Source of the DNA: Planctomycetota bacterium | GTDB taxonomy: Bacteria; Planctomycetota; GCA-002687715 | Direction: 5' to 3' | DNA length: 5,179 bases | Assembly: GCA_013213915.1 (NCBI GenBank) | Contig: JABSRK010000274.1 | Span: forward strand, 1 to 5,179 | In this document: piece by piece, positions 1 through 5,179 of the stretch | Numbering within the stretch: the stretch's first letter is position 1 | Layout of the letters: the number at the start of each line of letters is the position of its first letter | Notes under the pieces: model-generated | Told to the model about the DNA's origin: nothing | Databases searched by the model: none | What the model saw: the letters and a program-made list of their open reading frames with translations, nothing else | Made by a program: the position numbers and the translations under genes

Positions 1-1808
1 CGTCCGGTCCCGGGTCCGCAGGCGCTGCCAGGCGCGGGCAGCAGGTCGACCTCGATGGTGGCGGGGGTCTTGCCGGCGGCTGCGGATTGCAGGGCCGCGA
101 GTCCGGAGATCGGAGCGAGAGAGGGAGCGGCCATCAGGTCGATGCTGACGGTCTCGCCGGCGCGCTGGATTCCCGGTCCGTCGAGGCGCAGGAACCACGC
201 GATCTCCTGGTCGTCGAAGTTGACGCGCACGCGCAGCATCCCGTCGCCGGGGAGGTCGACGCCGGCCCCCGGCGCGAAGACGACGGTGGCCTCGCCGTCG
301 GCGGGCCAGGCTCCGTTCTGCGCGGGCCGCCGGAGCTCGAGCCCGGAGGCCGCCGCGCTCTCCGCGTCCGACGGCACCCGTCGCGCCCCCGCGGTCGTGA
401 GCCCCCCGTCGTTGTCGGCGCCCAGGGCGAGGAGTCCCCACGGCCCCCCGTTCACTGCCGGTCTCGGAGCCTGGTCGGAGGTCAGGGCGAGCACGGTGCG
501 GTGATGCGGATGCAGCGGCGGATGGAACCGCATGGGGAAGTGGAGCAGGGTGTGTCCGAACGCGGGCGTGTCGTTCACCGAGGGGGGAAGCCCCATGACG
601 GTCACCGGCAGTCCGGTCCGGGCGATCGCTTCGGTCTGCGCGACGGCCGATGTGAAGACGGGCGCGAGGTCTTCGTAGGTGCGCTGGTTCTTCCATAGCA
701 TGGGGGCGTTCAGGGCCAGCAGGATCAAGAGCCACGGGGCCTTTCGTCCCGCCATCGCCACCACCCATGGGAAGAACGCCATGGCCAGGGGATAGAGGTT
801 GCGTGCGTTGTCGAGATGCTTGTTGACGTAGAGGACCGGGAACGACAACGCGGCGAGGGCCAGGATGAACACCAGCCCTGGAGCGCCTTCGGCAGGGCGT
901 CGCCGTGTGCGCACGAGGGCGAAGACCGTGGCGACGGCCATGGCGGCCATGCACGCGAAGCGGATCACCGACCACACCGCGCCGTCGCCGGCTTTCAGGG
1001 CGACGGGCGCCGCGAAGACACTGACGAACGTGGGAAGTCCGCTGAGGATGTCGCCCGCATGGAGTCCCGATACGACGTTGTCTGAATGGTCGCTGAGCGC
1101 CGGCAGCCAGGACCCCGTCGCTGCCTTGCGCAGCACCACGTCCGTGATTACCACGGCCGCCACCGTCGCGCCGACCGTCGCGGCGGCGCGAAGCCGTCTG
1201 CCCACGGGCGCGACCACGAAGGTGAACGGGACGAGGGCGAAGAGCATGGACAGCATGGAGTCCTTGGAGAGGATCGCGAGCAGGGCGCATACGAAGACGA
1301 GCCCGACGCCTCCGGACCGTGCATGGCGATGGGCGGCGATGGCGCTCAGCCCAAAGAAAAGCGTGGAGAGCAGGGTGAAGCGGTGGGCCGGCAGGACCAC
1401 CGCCTCGTGCGTTCCCCCGTAAGCGACGAACAGGCACGCCGCGATGAAGCCGCCGGCTCGGGTCGCGCCGAGCCTGATGGCCAGGAGCCCGACGATGAAC
1501 CCGATCATTCCGTGAAGCGTGATGGCGCCCGTCCGGAAGTCCTGTACTTCGTGGCCGAGTGCGCGGTCGTCCGCGAGGATGGACAGCCAGCCGATGGGTC
1601 GGAAGTGGTTGTTGTAGCTGTACGCCGGATCGTCGGGCCACAGGAGCTTGCTGGCCGCATCGCTGGAGAAGGTCCCGTCGGGATACACGAGGCGGAACCA
1701 GACCAGGTCGTCGCGCACCATGGGAGCGTCCATGGCCGGAAGGAAGAGAGCCCACGCAAGCCCAACGCTCGCGGCGAGCAGGAGCAGCACGTCTTTGCGA
1801 CGGGCCAC
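1..1808 (-). CDS. Polytopic membrane protein, GT-C-like glycosyltransferase (3' end outside window)
   Basis: An uninterrupted minus-strand frame of 602 codons begins at GTG (1808-1806), just after an in-frame TGA (1817-1815), and continues past the left edge. The product has a first membrane helix at about residues 7-25, then a loop with Asp33-Asp34 and NHFRPIGW (67-74). Further hydrophobic segments lie at about 95-111, 119-133, 144-160, 168-200, 208-226, 280-299, 311-328, 340-353 and 357-371. A soluble tail of more than 225 residues follows from about 375. A Ser-Lys-Asp motif (181-183) sits between helices. In GT-C enzymes (the PMT, ArnT and GT39 type) an acidic pair after helix 1 and Arg-Pro and Ser-Lys-Glu/Asp motifs are recurrent, so a lipid-linked sugar transferase of the inner membrane is inferred; the substrate is unknown. 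GTG is preferred because the next start, Met26, would remove helix 1. A weak AAGG lies 14 bases upstream. Membrane topology is clear; the transferase assignment is moderate. Confidence 0.8.
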   Translation of the reverse strand, partial: MARRKDVLLLLAASVGLAWALFLPAMDAPMVRDDLVWFRLVYPDGTFSSDAASKLLWPDDPAYSYNNHFRPIGWLSILADDRALGHEVQDFRTGAITLHGMIGFIVGLLAIRLGATRAGGFIAACLFVAYGGTHEAVVLPAHRFTLLSTLFFGLSAIAAHRHARSGGVGLVFVCALLAILSKDSMLSMLFALVPFTFVVAPVGRRLRAAATVGATVAAVVITDVVLRKAATGSWLPALSDHSDNVVSGLHAGDILSGLPTFVSVFAAPVALKAGDGAVWSVIRFACMAAMAVATVFALVRTRRRPAEGAPGLVFILALAALSFPVLYVNKHLDNARNLYPLAMAFFPWVVAMAGRKAPWLLILLALNAPMLWKNQRTYEDLAPVFTSAVAQTEAIARTGLPVTVMGLPPSVNDTPAFGHTLLHFPMRFHPPLHPHHRTVLALTSDQAPRPAVNGGPWGLLALGADNDGGLTTAGARRVPSDAESAAASGLELRRPAQNGAWPADGEATVVFAPGAGVDLPGDGMLRVRVNFDDQEIAWFLRLDGPGIQRAGETVSIDLMAAPSLAPISGLAALQSAAAGKTPATIEVDLLPAPGSACGPGTG

Positions 1809-1814
1809 GGCGGG

Positions 1815-1859
1815 TCAGGGCACCTTGTAAACGGCCATGGTCATGACGCTCTTCCGCAT
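1815..1859 (-). other. Possible 14-codon leader ORF upstream of the membrane protein gene
   Basis: A short frame (MRKSVMTMAVYKVP, then TGA) starts at ATG 1859-1857. It ends six bases before the GTG start of the large membrane-protein gene and is in the same frame. Its ATG lies about where transcription would begin from the candidate promoter at 1896-1869, so it would be leaderless or nearly so. It could be a coupled leader peptide, an N-terminal extension cut off by a point mutation, or chance. Nothing in the peptide, such as a run of one amino acid, suggests attenuation. Confidence 0.25.
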
Positions 1860-1868
1860 GTGGCGGCC

Positions 1869-1896
1869 ATCATAGACCCGCGCGGGGGTGCGGCAA
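1869..1896 (-). promoter_or_regulatory. Candidate sigma-70-type promoter for the membrane protein gene
   Basis: On the minus strand TATGAT (1874-1869) matches the -10 consensus at five of six positions. TTGCCG (1896-1891) gives four of six for the -35, with a 16-base spacer. The spacer contains the perfect 10-base palindrome CCCGCGCGGG (1877-1886), which could be an operator or simply GC-rich background. Predicted transcription start is near 1862, leaving roughly 54 bases before the GTG start. Confidence 0.4.
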
Positions 1897-1952
1897 ACAA
1901 CGCGCTGTCGCGGGGAAGCCCGGTCGCGCCGCCCTGTCCCGGTATTCGTTCA

Positions 1953-1981
1953 TTGACCGGCGATCTAGGGTGCTCTTGAAT
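1953..1981 (+). promoter_or_regulatory. Candidate sigma-70-type promoter for the small membrane-protein pair
   Basis: TTGACC (1953-1958, five of six to the -35 consensus) is followed after exactly 17 bases by TTGAAT (1976-1981, four of six to the -10 consensus). Transcription would begin near 1988, about 60 bases before the ATG at 2051. It lies back to back with the minus-strand promoter, as expected for a divergent intergenic region. The weak -10 keeps confidence modest. Confidence 0.4.
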
Positions 1982-2038
1982 GTCCCGAGAGGGTGGCGCG
2001 TGGACGTGCCACTCGTGTGCGGTCGACGGTCATCCATT

Positions 2039-2045
2039 GGGGGGA
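2039..2045 (+). promoter_or_regulatory. Ribosome binding site fixing the start at 2051
   Basis: A G-rich stretch GGGGGGA lies five bases before ATG 2051. The same frame is open further upstream to a GTG at 1970, but that start would fall inside the candidate promoter and would add a polar, arginine-rich N-terminus. The ATG at 2051 is therefore chosen. Confidence 0.5.
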
Positions 2046-2050
2046 ATGCG

Positions 2051-2362
2051 ATGGGTAGTGAATACCATGTGGCGGCGCTGGCGCTCTCGGCCGCCGCGTT
2101 GGCGGTGCTGTTCGGAGTCGCCTGGGTCGTGCTGCGGAAGACGAAGTGCGTGCGCATGCGCATGATGGTGTTGGGGGTCATCGTCGCCGTCATGGCGAGC
2201 TTCATGCCTGCGGAATTCGCGTGGACCAAACGGACAAGCATCAGTGATAGCACCGTGACTACCAATTCCGGGCTCTCCCGGGTCGGCTTCTTACTGGTCC
2301 TCGGGGGTGTGTTCGCCACCGTGGCCCAGAAGCGCGAAGAGACGGAGACGGCCGATGCTTAG
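2051..2362 (+). CDS. Small three-helix membrane protein, unknown function
   Basis: This 103-residue protein is not recognised. Three hydrophobic segments are visible, at about residues 7-28, 38-56 and 78-93. A strongly basic loop (RKTKCVRMR, 29-37) joins helices 1 and 2, and a polar Ser/Thr-rich loop (59-77) joins helices 2 and 3. The C-terminus is short and charged (KREETETADA). By the positive-inside rule the basic loop is cytoplasmic, so the N-terminus is outside and the C-terminus inside. There is no cleavable signal peptide and no catalytic motif. The stop codon overlaps the next gene, so the two are probably co-translated and may act together. Small size and hydrophobicity recall holin-like or toxin-like proteins, but no sequence motif supports either. 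Coding status rests on the good ribosome site, the amphipathic pattern and the coupling. Confidence 0.6.
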   Translation: MGSEYHVAALALSAAALAVLFGVAWVVLRKTKCVRMRMMVLGVIVAVMASFMPAEFAWTKRTSISDSTVTTNSGLSRVGFLLVLGGVFATVAQKREETETADA

Positions 2363-2576
2363 TGGATGTCATGGCATCGGTTCGCGGGTCGCCATCGCCG
2401 CCGCCGCGGTTCTCACCTACTTCGTGGCGTTTCCCGAAGACGGGGGCGCCGTGATGGCCTCGGTGAGTGGCATCCTCGATGTCACCAACAGCGTCTCGCC
2501 CTGGGCTTACGGACTCCTGGCGGTCATGCTTGCATGTTCAACCGCGAGTAGGGTCTGGGGGCCACGACCCGGTTAG
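2355..2576 (+). CDS. Small two-helix membrane protein, coupled to the preceding gene
   Basis: This 73-residue protein starts at ATG 2355 and overlaps the end of the upstream gene by eight bases in a different frame. GGAG (2344-2347), seven bases before the ATG, is a plausible ribosome site inside the upstream gene. Two hydrophobic segments are visible, at about residues 11-26 (alanine-rich, preceded by Arg11) and 50-65, with a loop containing an acidic EDGG patch at 28-31. The C-terminus is short and basic (ASRVWGPRPG). The family is not recognised. The overlap implies the two small membrane proteins are made at similar levels, possibly as subunits of one assembly. An in-frame start further upstream (2307) exists but lies deep inside the first gene and lacks a ribosome site. 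Confidence 0.5.
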   Translation: MLSGCHGIGSRVAIAAAAVLTYFVAFPEDGGAVMASVSGILDVTNSVSPWAYGLLAVMLACSTASRVWGPRPG

Positions 2577-2637
2577 GCATCATCAGTGAGGAACCGCAGG
2601 GAGTCGCAGCAGAGCCAGGCGTCGTTCTCGGCCGCAG

Positions 2638-2656
2638 AATAATCTGACCCCTGATT
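2638..2656 (+). repeat. Possible mobile-element or intergenic-repeat end (TGACCCC-type motif)
   Basis: The stretch AATAATCTGACCCCTGATT, read on the other strand, contains AGGGGTCAGATTATT. From memory, similar GGGGTCAGATTA-type strings recur between genes and beside REP-associated (Y1-type) transposase genes in many bacterial genomes. Only one copy lies in this window, there is no paired arm nearby and no transposase, so the call rests on recall of a motif. It sits just before a gene remnant, which fits a rearranged spot. The flanking bases 2577-2637 show nothing recognisable. Confidence 0.2.
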
Positions 2657-2661
2657 CGCCC

Positions 2662-2769
2662 ATGTCCGTTCCTCACACGAGCCTGCTGACTGCAGACGAA
2701 GTCCTCGCTACCCACGAGGCGTCGTTGCGGGTCCTCGATCGTGTCGGGCTTGAGGTCCATAACGTACGG
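2662..2769 (+). pseudogene. N-terminal remnant of a trimethylamine methyltransferase (MttB-family) gene
   Basis: From ATG 2662 the first 35 or so residues include SLLTADEVLATHEASLRVLD, then RVGLEVHN. This closely fits the usual start of MttB-family proteins: a Leu-Thr/Ser-x-Glu-Glu type helix, then His-Glu-Ala-Ser-Leu-x-Leu-Leu, then Gly-Val/Leu-x-Val. Family members run to roughly 500 residues and transfer a methyl group from methylated amines to a corrinoid protein. Here the similarity stops near 2769. The frame continues to a TGA at 2914-2916, but the rest is rich in Arg, Ser and Cys and looks out of frame. Neither other plus-strand frame resumes the family. No ribosome site is evident before the ATG. 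The best reading is a relic left by deletion or recombination. A chance helix resembling the family is possible. Confidence 0.5.
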
Positions 2770-2912
2770 CGACCACTCGGGGGGAAGCGCTCATGCGACG
2801 CTTGGAGCACGGCCCGCACATGCAGGCGATTCTCTGCGCGCTATGATTCCCATCGCATCGTTGTCAACCACCGGTCATCCCGTTGCACACGTATCCACCG
2901 GAGTATCGAGCC

Positions 2913-3215
2913 ATGAGCATCTACCTCGTCGCGCAAGTCGACATCAAGGACAAGGAACGATTTCTCGACTATCAGAACGCCGTCCTTCCGTTTCTCGAAG
3001 AGAAGCAGATCGAGGTGTTGGCCGTGGATGACAGCCCCACCACCATCGAAGGCGAGGAAACCGGCAACCGTATGGTGATCGTCCGCTACGACAACAGAGA
3101 AGCATTCGATGCGTTCTGGCAGTCGGCGGAGTATCAGGAGATGGCCAAGATCCGTTTCGAATCTGCTGACACCACGATCAATCTGGTGCAGGAAGAAAAC
3201 ATCCTGATCCAGTAG
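2913..3215 (+). CDS. DUF1330-family protein (ferredoxin-like dimeric alpha/beta barrel)
   Basis: The 100-residue product matches the DUF1330 pattern along its whole length. A first strand (YLVAQVDI, 4-11) is followed by a Lys-Asp turn, a helix with Tyr20, and EGE (46-48). Then come a strand (RMVIVRY, 53-59) and the hallmark Ala-Phe-x-x-Phe-Trp-x-Ser-x-Glu-Tyr block (64-74), ending in an Arg81 helix and a last strand. Family members are small cytosolic proteins that dimerise through ferredoxin-like folds; their biochemical role is mostly unknown, so none is assigned. The ATG at 2913 is chosen because GGAG (2900-2903) sits nine bases upstream; a TTG at 2883 would add ten residues without family match. 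Third-codon positions are somewhat less GC-biased than in the large genes, which might indicate separate origin. It converges on the oxidoreductase gene across a hairpin. Confidence 0.88.
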   Translation: MSIYLVAQVDIKDKERFLDYQNAVLPFLEEKQIEVLAVDDSPTTIEGEETGNRMVIVRYDNREAFDAFWQSAEYQEMAKIRFESADTTINLVQEENILIQ

Positions 3216-3246
3216 ATCTGCTGTTTCAGCCTACGGCCGAACGACA

Positions 3247-3272
3247 CGAGGCCCTCGTCGCCGAGGGCCTCG
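3247..3272. terminator. Perfect GC-rich hairpin between convergent genes
   Basis: CGAGGCCCTCG (3247-3257) and its exact complement CGAGGGCCTCG (3262-3272) form an 11-base-pair stem with a four-base loop, TCGC. It lies 31 bases after the DUF1330 stop and 34 bases beyond the oxidoreductase stop. That is the expected place for a terminator serving both strands. No T-run follows on either strand, so it is either a weak or factor-assisted terminator or an RNA 3'-end stabiliser. Confidence 0.65.
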
Positions 3273-3306
3273 CGGTGGGTGTGGATCAGCGAACGCTGAA
3301 CGCGGA

Positions 3307-4605
3307 TCAAACGTACGGGTTGTAGACACCCGGCACGGGCACCGGGTACTTGCCGTCAGGACCGGGAACCACGGGTGGCGCGGAGGCCATGGTGAAGTTG
3401 TCGATGCCGGGGGCCAGGTCATGCCCCTTCTTGAGCAGCTTGTTCCACTTGACGACCTTGCCCGAGTAGCAGGCCTCGCGGCCGAGGATGGCGGTGAACG
3501 TGGACTTGGCGCCGTATTCGCCCTCGTTGTAGATGTCGCCGGCCATGAGGGACTCGATCAGGTCGTGCTGCTCCTGCTGATGTCCACCCGGGCTCTTGCC
3601 GCTGAACCGCCACTCCTGCTCTCCCCTGATGTGACCACTGGGCGTGGCTGTGCCCTTCGAGCCGTGGACCTCTTCGCCGACCTTGTTCCAGCCGCCGGCG
3701 AGGTGCCGACCCTGGCTGTACATCTTGGTGCCGTCGGCGAACGTGTACTCGCAGAAGGTGTGGTCGTAGATCTGCGATTTCGAGCGGTCGCCGCCCATCC
3801 GCTGACCCCAGCCACCCATGCCGTTGCACTCGACCGGGTAGGCACCCTTGATCCAGCAAGCGACGTCGATGTTGTGGATGTGCTGCTCACAGATCTGGTC
3901 GCCACACACCCAGTTGAAGTGGTACCAGTTGTTGACCTGGAACGCCATTTCGGATTGCTCCGCCTGACGACCCCGGTACCAGATGCCGCCTCCGTTCCAG
4001 TAGACGCGCTGCGTGATGATGTCGCCGATGGCGCCGTCCTGCAGACGCTTGACGGTCTCCATGTAGCGGGGCTCATGGCGGCGCTGCAGGCCCACACCGA
4101 CCATCAGGTTCTTCTGCTTCGAGGTCTCCACGGCGGCCAGGACGCGTCGCACCCCGGGAGCATCCGTGGCCACGGGCTTCTCCATGAAGATGTGCCGGCC
4201 CTTGTTGACCGCATACTCGAACTGCTGCGGCTTGAACCCCGGCGGCGTTGCGATCACGACCAGGTCGCAGTCCACGTCGATGGCCTTCTTGTAGGCGTCG
4301 AGCCCGGAGAAGATCTGCTCCTCTGGAACGTCGACCTTGCCGGCGTGACGCTTCTTCAGTGTCCTGACGGTGCCAGCGGCCTTCTGGGGAAACGCGTCCG
4401 CCACGGCAACTAGCTTGACGTTCCCTTTCGTGTTCATGATCTGAGCTGCCGCACCGGTGCCGCGGCCGCCGCATCCGACCAACACGAATCGGATCTCGTC
4501 GCTGCCGTGGGAATGCACGGCTCTCGCGACGCTGGGAAGCGCGCTGCCGACGATTACAGCGGACGAAGCCTGGATGAATTTACGGCGAGTGGGTTTGCTC
4601 GACAT
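3307..4605 (-). CDS. Tat-exported Gfo/Idh/MocA-family NAD(P)-dependent oxidoreductase
   Basis: The 432-residue product begins with a twin-arginine signal (TRRKFIQ, 6-12, then a hydrophobic stretch). A likely cleavage site follows ALPSVARA at residue 29, so it is probably exported folded with its cofactor. A Rossmann nucleotide-binding domain follows: strand FVLVGCGGRGTG (40-51) with the glycine fingerprint, an acidic residue after the second strand (Asp70), ATPPG (119-123) and the family signature EKP (142-144). The C-terminal domain holds NGGGIWYRGR (204-213) and GDQICEQHIHNID (235-247), whose histidines are the probable catalytic or substrate-binding residues. The end is Pro/Gly-rich (PGPDGKYPVPVPGVYNPYV). 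Length is normal for the exported subfamily. These enzymes oxidise or reduce sugars, inositols and derivatives; the substrate cannot be read here. The ATG at 4605 is fixed by the Tat signal; AAAGGG eight bases before it is a weak ribosome site. Confidence 0.93.
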   Translation of the reverse strand: MSSKPTRRKFIQASSAVIVGSALPSVARAVHSHGSDEIRFVLVGCGGRGTGAAAQIMNTKGNVKLVAVADAFPQKAAGTVRTLKKRHAGKVDVPEEQIFSGLDAYKKAIDVDCDLVVIATPPGFKPQQFEYAVNKGRHIFMEKPVATDAPGVRRVLAAVETSKQKNLMVGVGLQRRHEPRYMETVKRLQDGAIGDIITQRVYWNGGGIWYRGRQAEQSEMAFQVNNWYHFNWVCGDQICEQHIHNIDVACWIKGAYPVECNGMGGWGQRMGGDRSKSQIYDHTFCEYTFADGTKMYSQGRHLAGGWNKVGEEVHGSKGTATPSGHIRGEQEWRFSGKSPGGHQQEQHDLIESLMAGDIYNEGEYGAKSTFTAILGREACYSGKVVKWNKLLKKGHDLAPGIDNFTMASAPPVVPGPDGKYPVPVPGVYNPYV

Positions 4606-4916
4606 GGCAGGAGCCCTTTCAAGGGGCCGGGCTCACCGCGGAACGGCCTCGCCCGGCTGAATTCTTCAAGAAGTCGCACGCGCGCCGGGGATGTCCCATG
4701 ACCGCATGGTGGACGTCCCCGAAAGCGACAACAAACCGTACACCCAGCCCACGACGGGCGTCAACGCGGTGGCCCCGCTCGGGCCATCGACAAGCATCTG
4801 TTCGGCGACGGCCGGGGCAGCGCCACGTTGGTGGGCGAGGGACCGCCGCCTTGTCTCTCCTTCGCCTCGAACTCTGCGAGCGTCCTGAGGGAAACCGGGG
4901 CTACTCCGAAGGCACC
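4606..4916. other. Non-coding stretch upstream of the oxidoreductase gene
   Basis: No convincing gene lies here; the frames crossing it are proline- and arginine-rich. Two small structures are visible. TTCTTCAAGAA (4662-4672) is a perfect 5+5 palindrome around a central C, located 57 bases before the oxidoreductase start, and could be an operator half-site pair or chance. TGGCCC and GGGCCA (4770-4775 and 4781-4786) pair as a six-base stem with a five-base loop, which might help end the minus-strand transcript of the gene to the right. I could not identify a good -35/-10 pair for the oxidoreductase. Confidence 0.4.
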
Positions 4917-5150
4917 CTACTTCTTGTAGGGAGCGACGTCGGGCATACCCGTGGTGTCGTAGATGGCGTTCTCGTACCAGAACTTGTTCTGCGGGTTCAC
5001 GCCCCAGGATAAGAAGACGACGGTGTCGTCCTTTTCGCCGCTCTTGTATTCGGCATGGAACCGAAGCCAGGCGTGAACGTGGCGGCTGCCGTTGGCGTGG
5101 GTGACCATAAAGTAGTTGGCGAGGGTGAGATTCACCTGCTTCACTCGCAT
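4917..5150 (-). CDS. Short protein or C-terminal fragment, unknown function
   Basis: From ATG 5150 the frame encodes 77 residues ending in DVAPYKK and TAG (4919-4917). The composition looks genuinely coding: it is rich in aromatic and charged residues (ANYFMVTHANGSRHVHAWLR, then NPQNKFWYENAIYD) with GC-rich third positions. The family is not recognised. There is no signal peptide or membrane helix. Residues are soluble-type with alternating hydrophobic stretches suggestive of beta strands. No ribosome site precedes the ATG; a TTG at 5162 in the same frame is equally poor. Four codons before that TTG lies an in-frame TGA (5171-5169). It may be a small complete gene with a weak start, or the tail of a longer gene broken by a frameshift or nonsense change near the window edge. 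It lies upstream of the oxidoreductase on the same strand, but the 311-base gap argues against tight coupling. Confidence 0.5.
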   Translation of the reverse strand: MRVKQVNLTLANYFMVTHANGSRHVHAWLRFHAEYKSGEKDDTVVFLSWGVNPQNKFWYENAIYDTTGMPDVAPYKK

Positions 5151-5179
5151 CTGAACAACCAACGCAGATCAAGCTCGCA

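Noticed and set aside
1505..1765. Minus-strand 86-codon frame
   Set aside because: It overlaps the large minus-strand gene out of frame, and its Ser/Thr/Arg-rich product has no domain-like pattern.
55..1979. Several plus-strand open frames of 89 to 297 codons
   Set aside because: They are antisense to the continuous minus-strand membrane-protein gene, or run from it into the divergent promoter region. Their products are Arg/Gly/Glu/His-rich low-complexity shadows typical of GC-rich DNA.
2151..2162. Perfect 12-base palindrome TGCGCATGCGCA
   Set aside because: It lies inside a coding region encoding the basic loop of the first small membrane protein and is simply explained by repeated CGCATG codons.
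2842..2847. TATGAT as a possible -10 for the DUF1330 gene
   Set aside because: No acceptable -35 hexamer lies 16-18 bases upstream and there is no extended -10, so it is not supported as a promoter.
3421..4413. Plus-strand 330-codon open frame
   Set aside because: It lies wholly antisense to the well-supported oxidoreductase gene, and its Leu/Val/Asp-rich product mirrors that gene's codons.
4666..5172. Minus-strand 168-codon frame crossing the right-hand intergenic region
   Set aside because: It is very rich in Arg and Pro and overlaps the more protein-like frame at 4917-5150 in another phase. It looks like a frame-shifted shadow.
1..5179. CRISPR arrays, tRNA or rRNA genes, transposases, phage or defence genes
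   Set aside because: I saw no regularly spaced repeats, no cloverleaf-type sequences and no recognisable proteins of these kinds on either strand.

Overview
The window is GC-rich bacterial DNA with high G+C third positions, standard-code stop codons and mostly Shine-Dalgarno-led starts. The best-identified gene encodes a Tat-exported Gfo/Idh/MocA-family oxidoreductase. This type is very common in Planctomycetota and also occurs in Verrucomicrobiota, Acidobacteriota and related environmental lineages. A planctomycete-like or other uncultured environmental bacterium is the best guess, but the phylum cannot be fixed from this window alone.

Layout. (1) Positions 1-1808, minus strand: one long open frame that runs off the left edge. 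It starts with GTG and encodes a polytopic membrane protein with glycosyltransferase GT-C-like features (an Asp-Asp motif in the first loop, an xFRP motif, a Ser-Lys-Asp motif between helices). The long plus-strand ORFs over this stretch are antisense shadows. (2) About 1809-2050: a divergent control region with a candidate promoter for each direction. (3) 2051-2576, plus strand: two small, overlapping membrane-protein genes of unknown function, probably translationally coupled. (4) 2577-2912: degraded or recombined DNA, including a short fragment resembling the N-terminus of a trimethylamine methyltransferase (MttB family). (5) 2913-3215, plus strand: an intact DUF1330-family protein. (6) 3247-3272: a perfect GC-rich hairpin between the convergent genes. 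(7) 3307-4605, minus strand: the Tat-exported Gfo/Idh/MocA oxidoreductase. (8) 4606-4916: non-coding. (9) 4917-5150, minus strand: a short reading frame of unknown function whose upstream part is interrupted by an in-frame TGA near the right edge.

These genes do not form one evident pathway. The two sides look like independent housekeeping or accessory units (envelope glycosylation, exported sugar oxidoreductase). Between them is a patchwork of small orphan genes and a gene remnant, which suggests past rearrangement. I see no CRISPR array, RNA gene, transposase, phage module or defence system. The least explained parts are the small membrane-protein pair and the truncated frame at the right edge.
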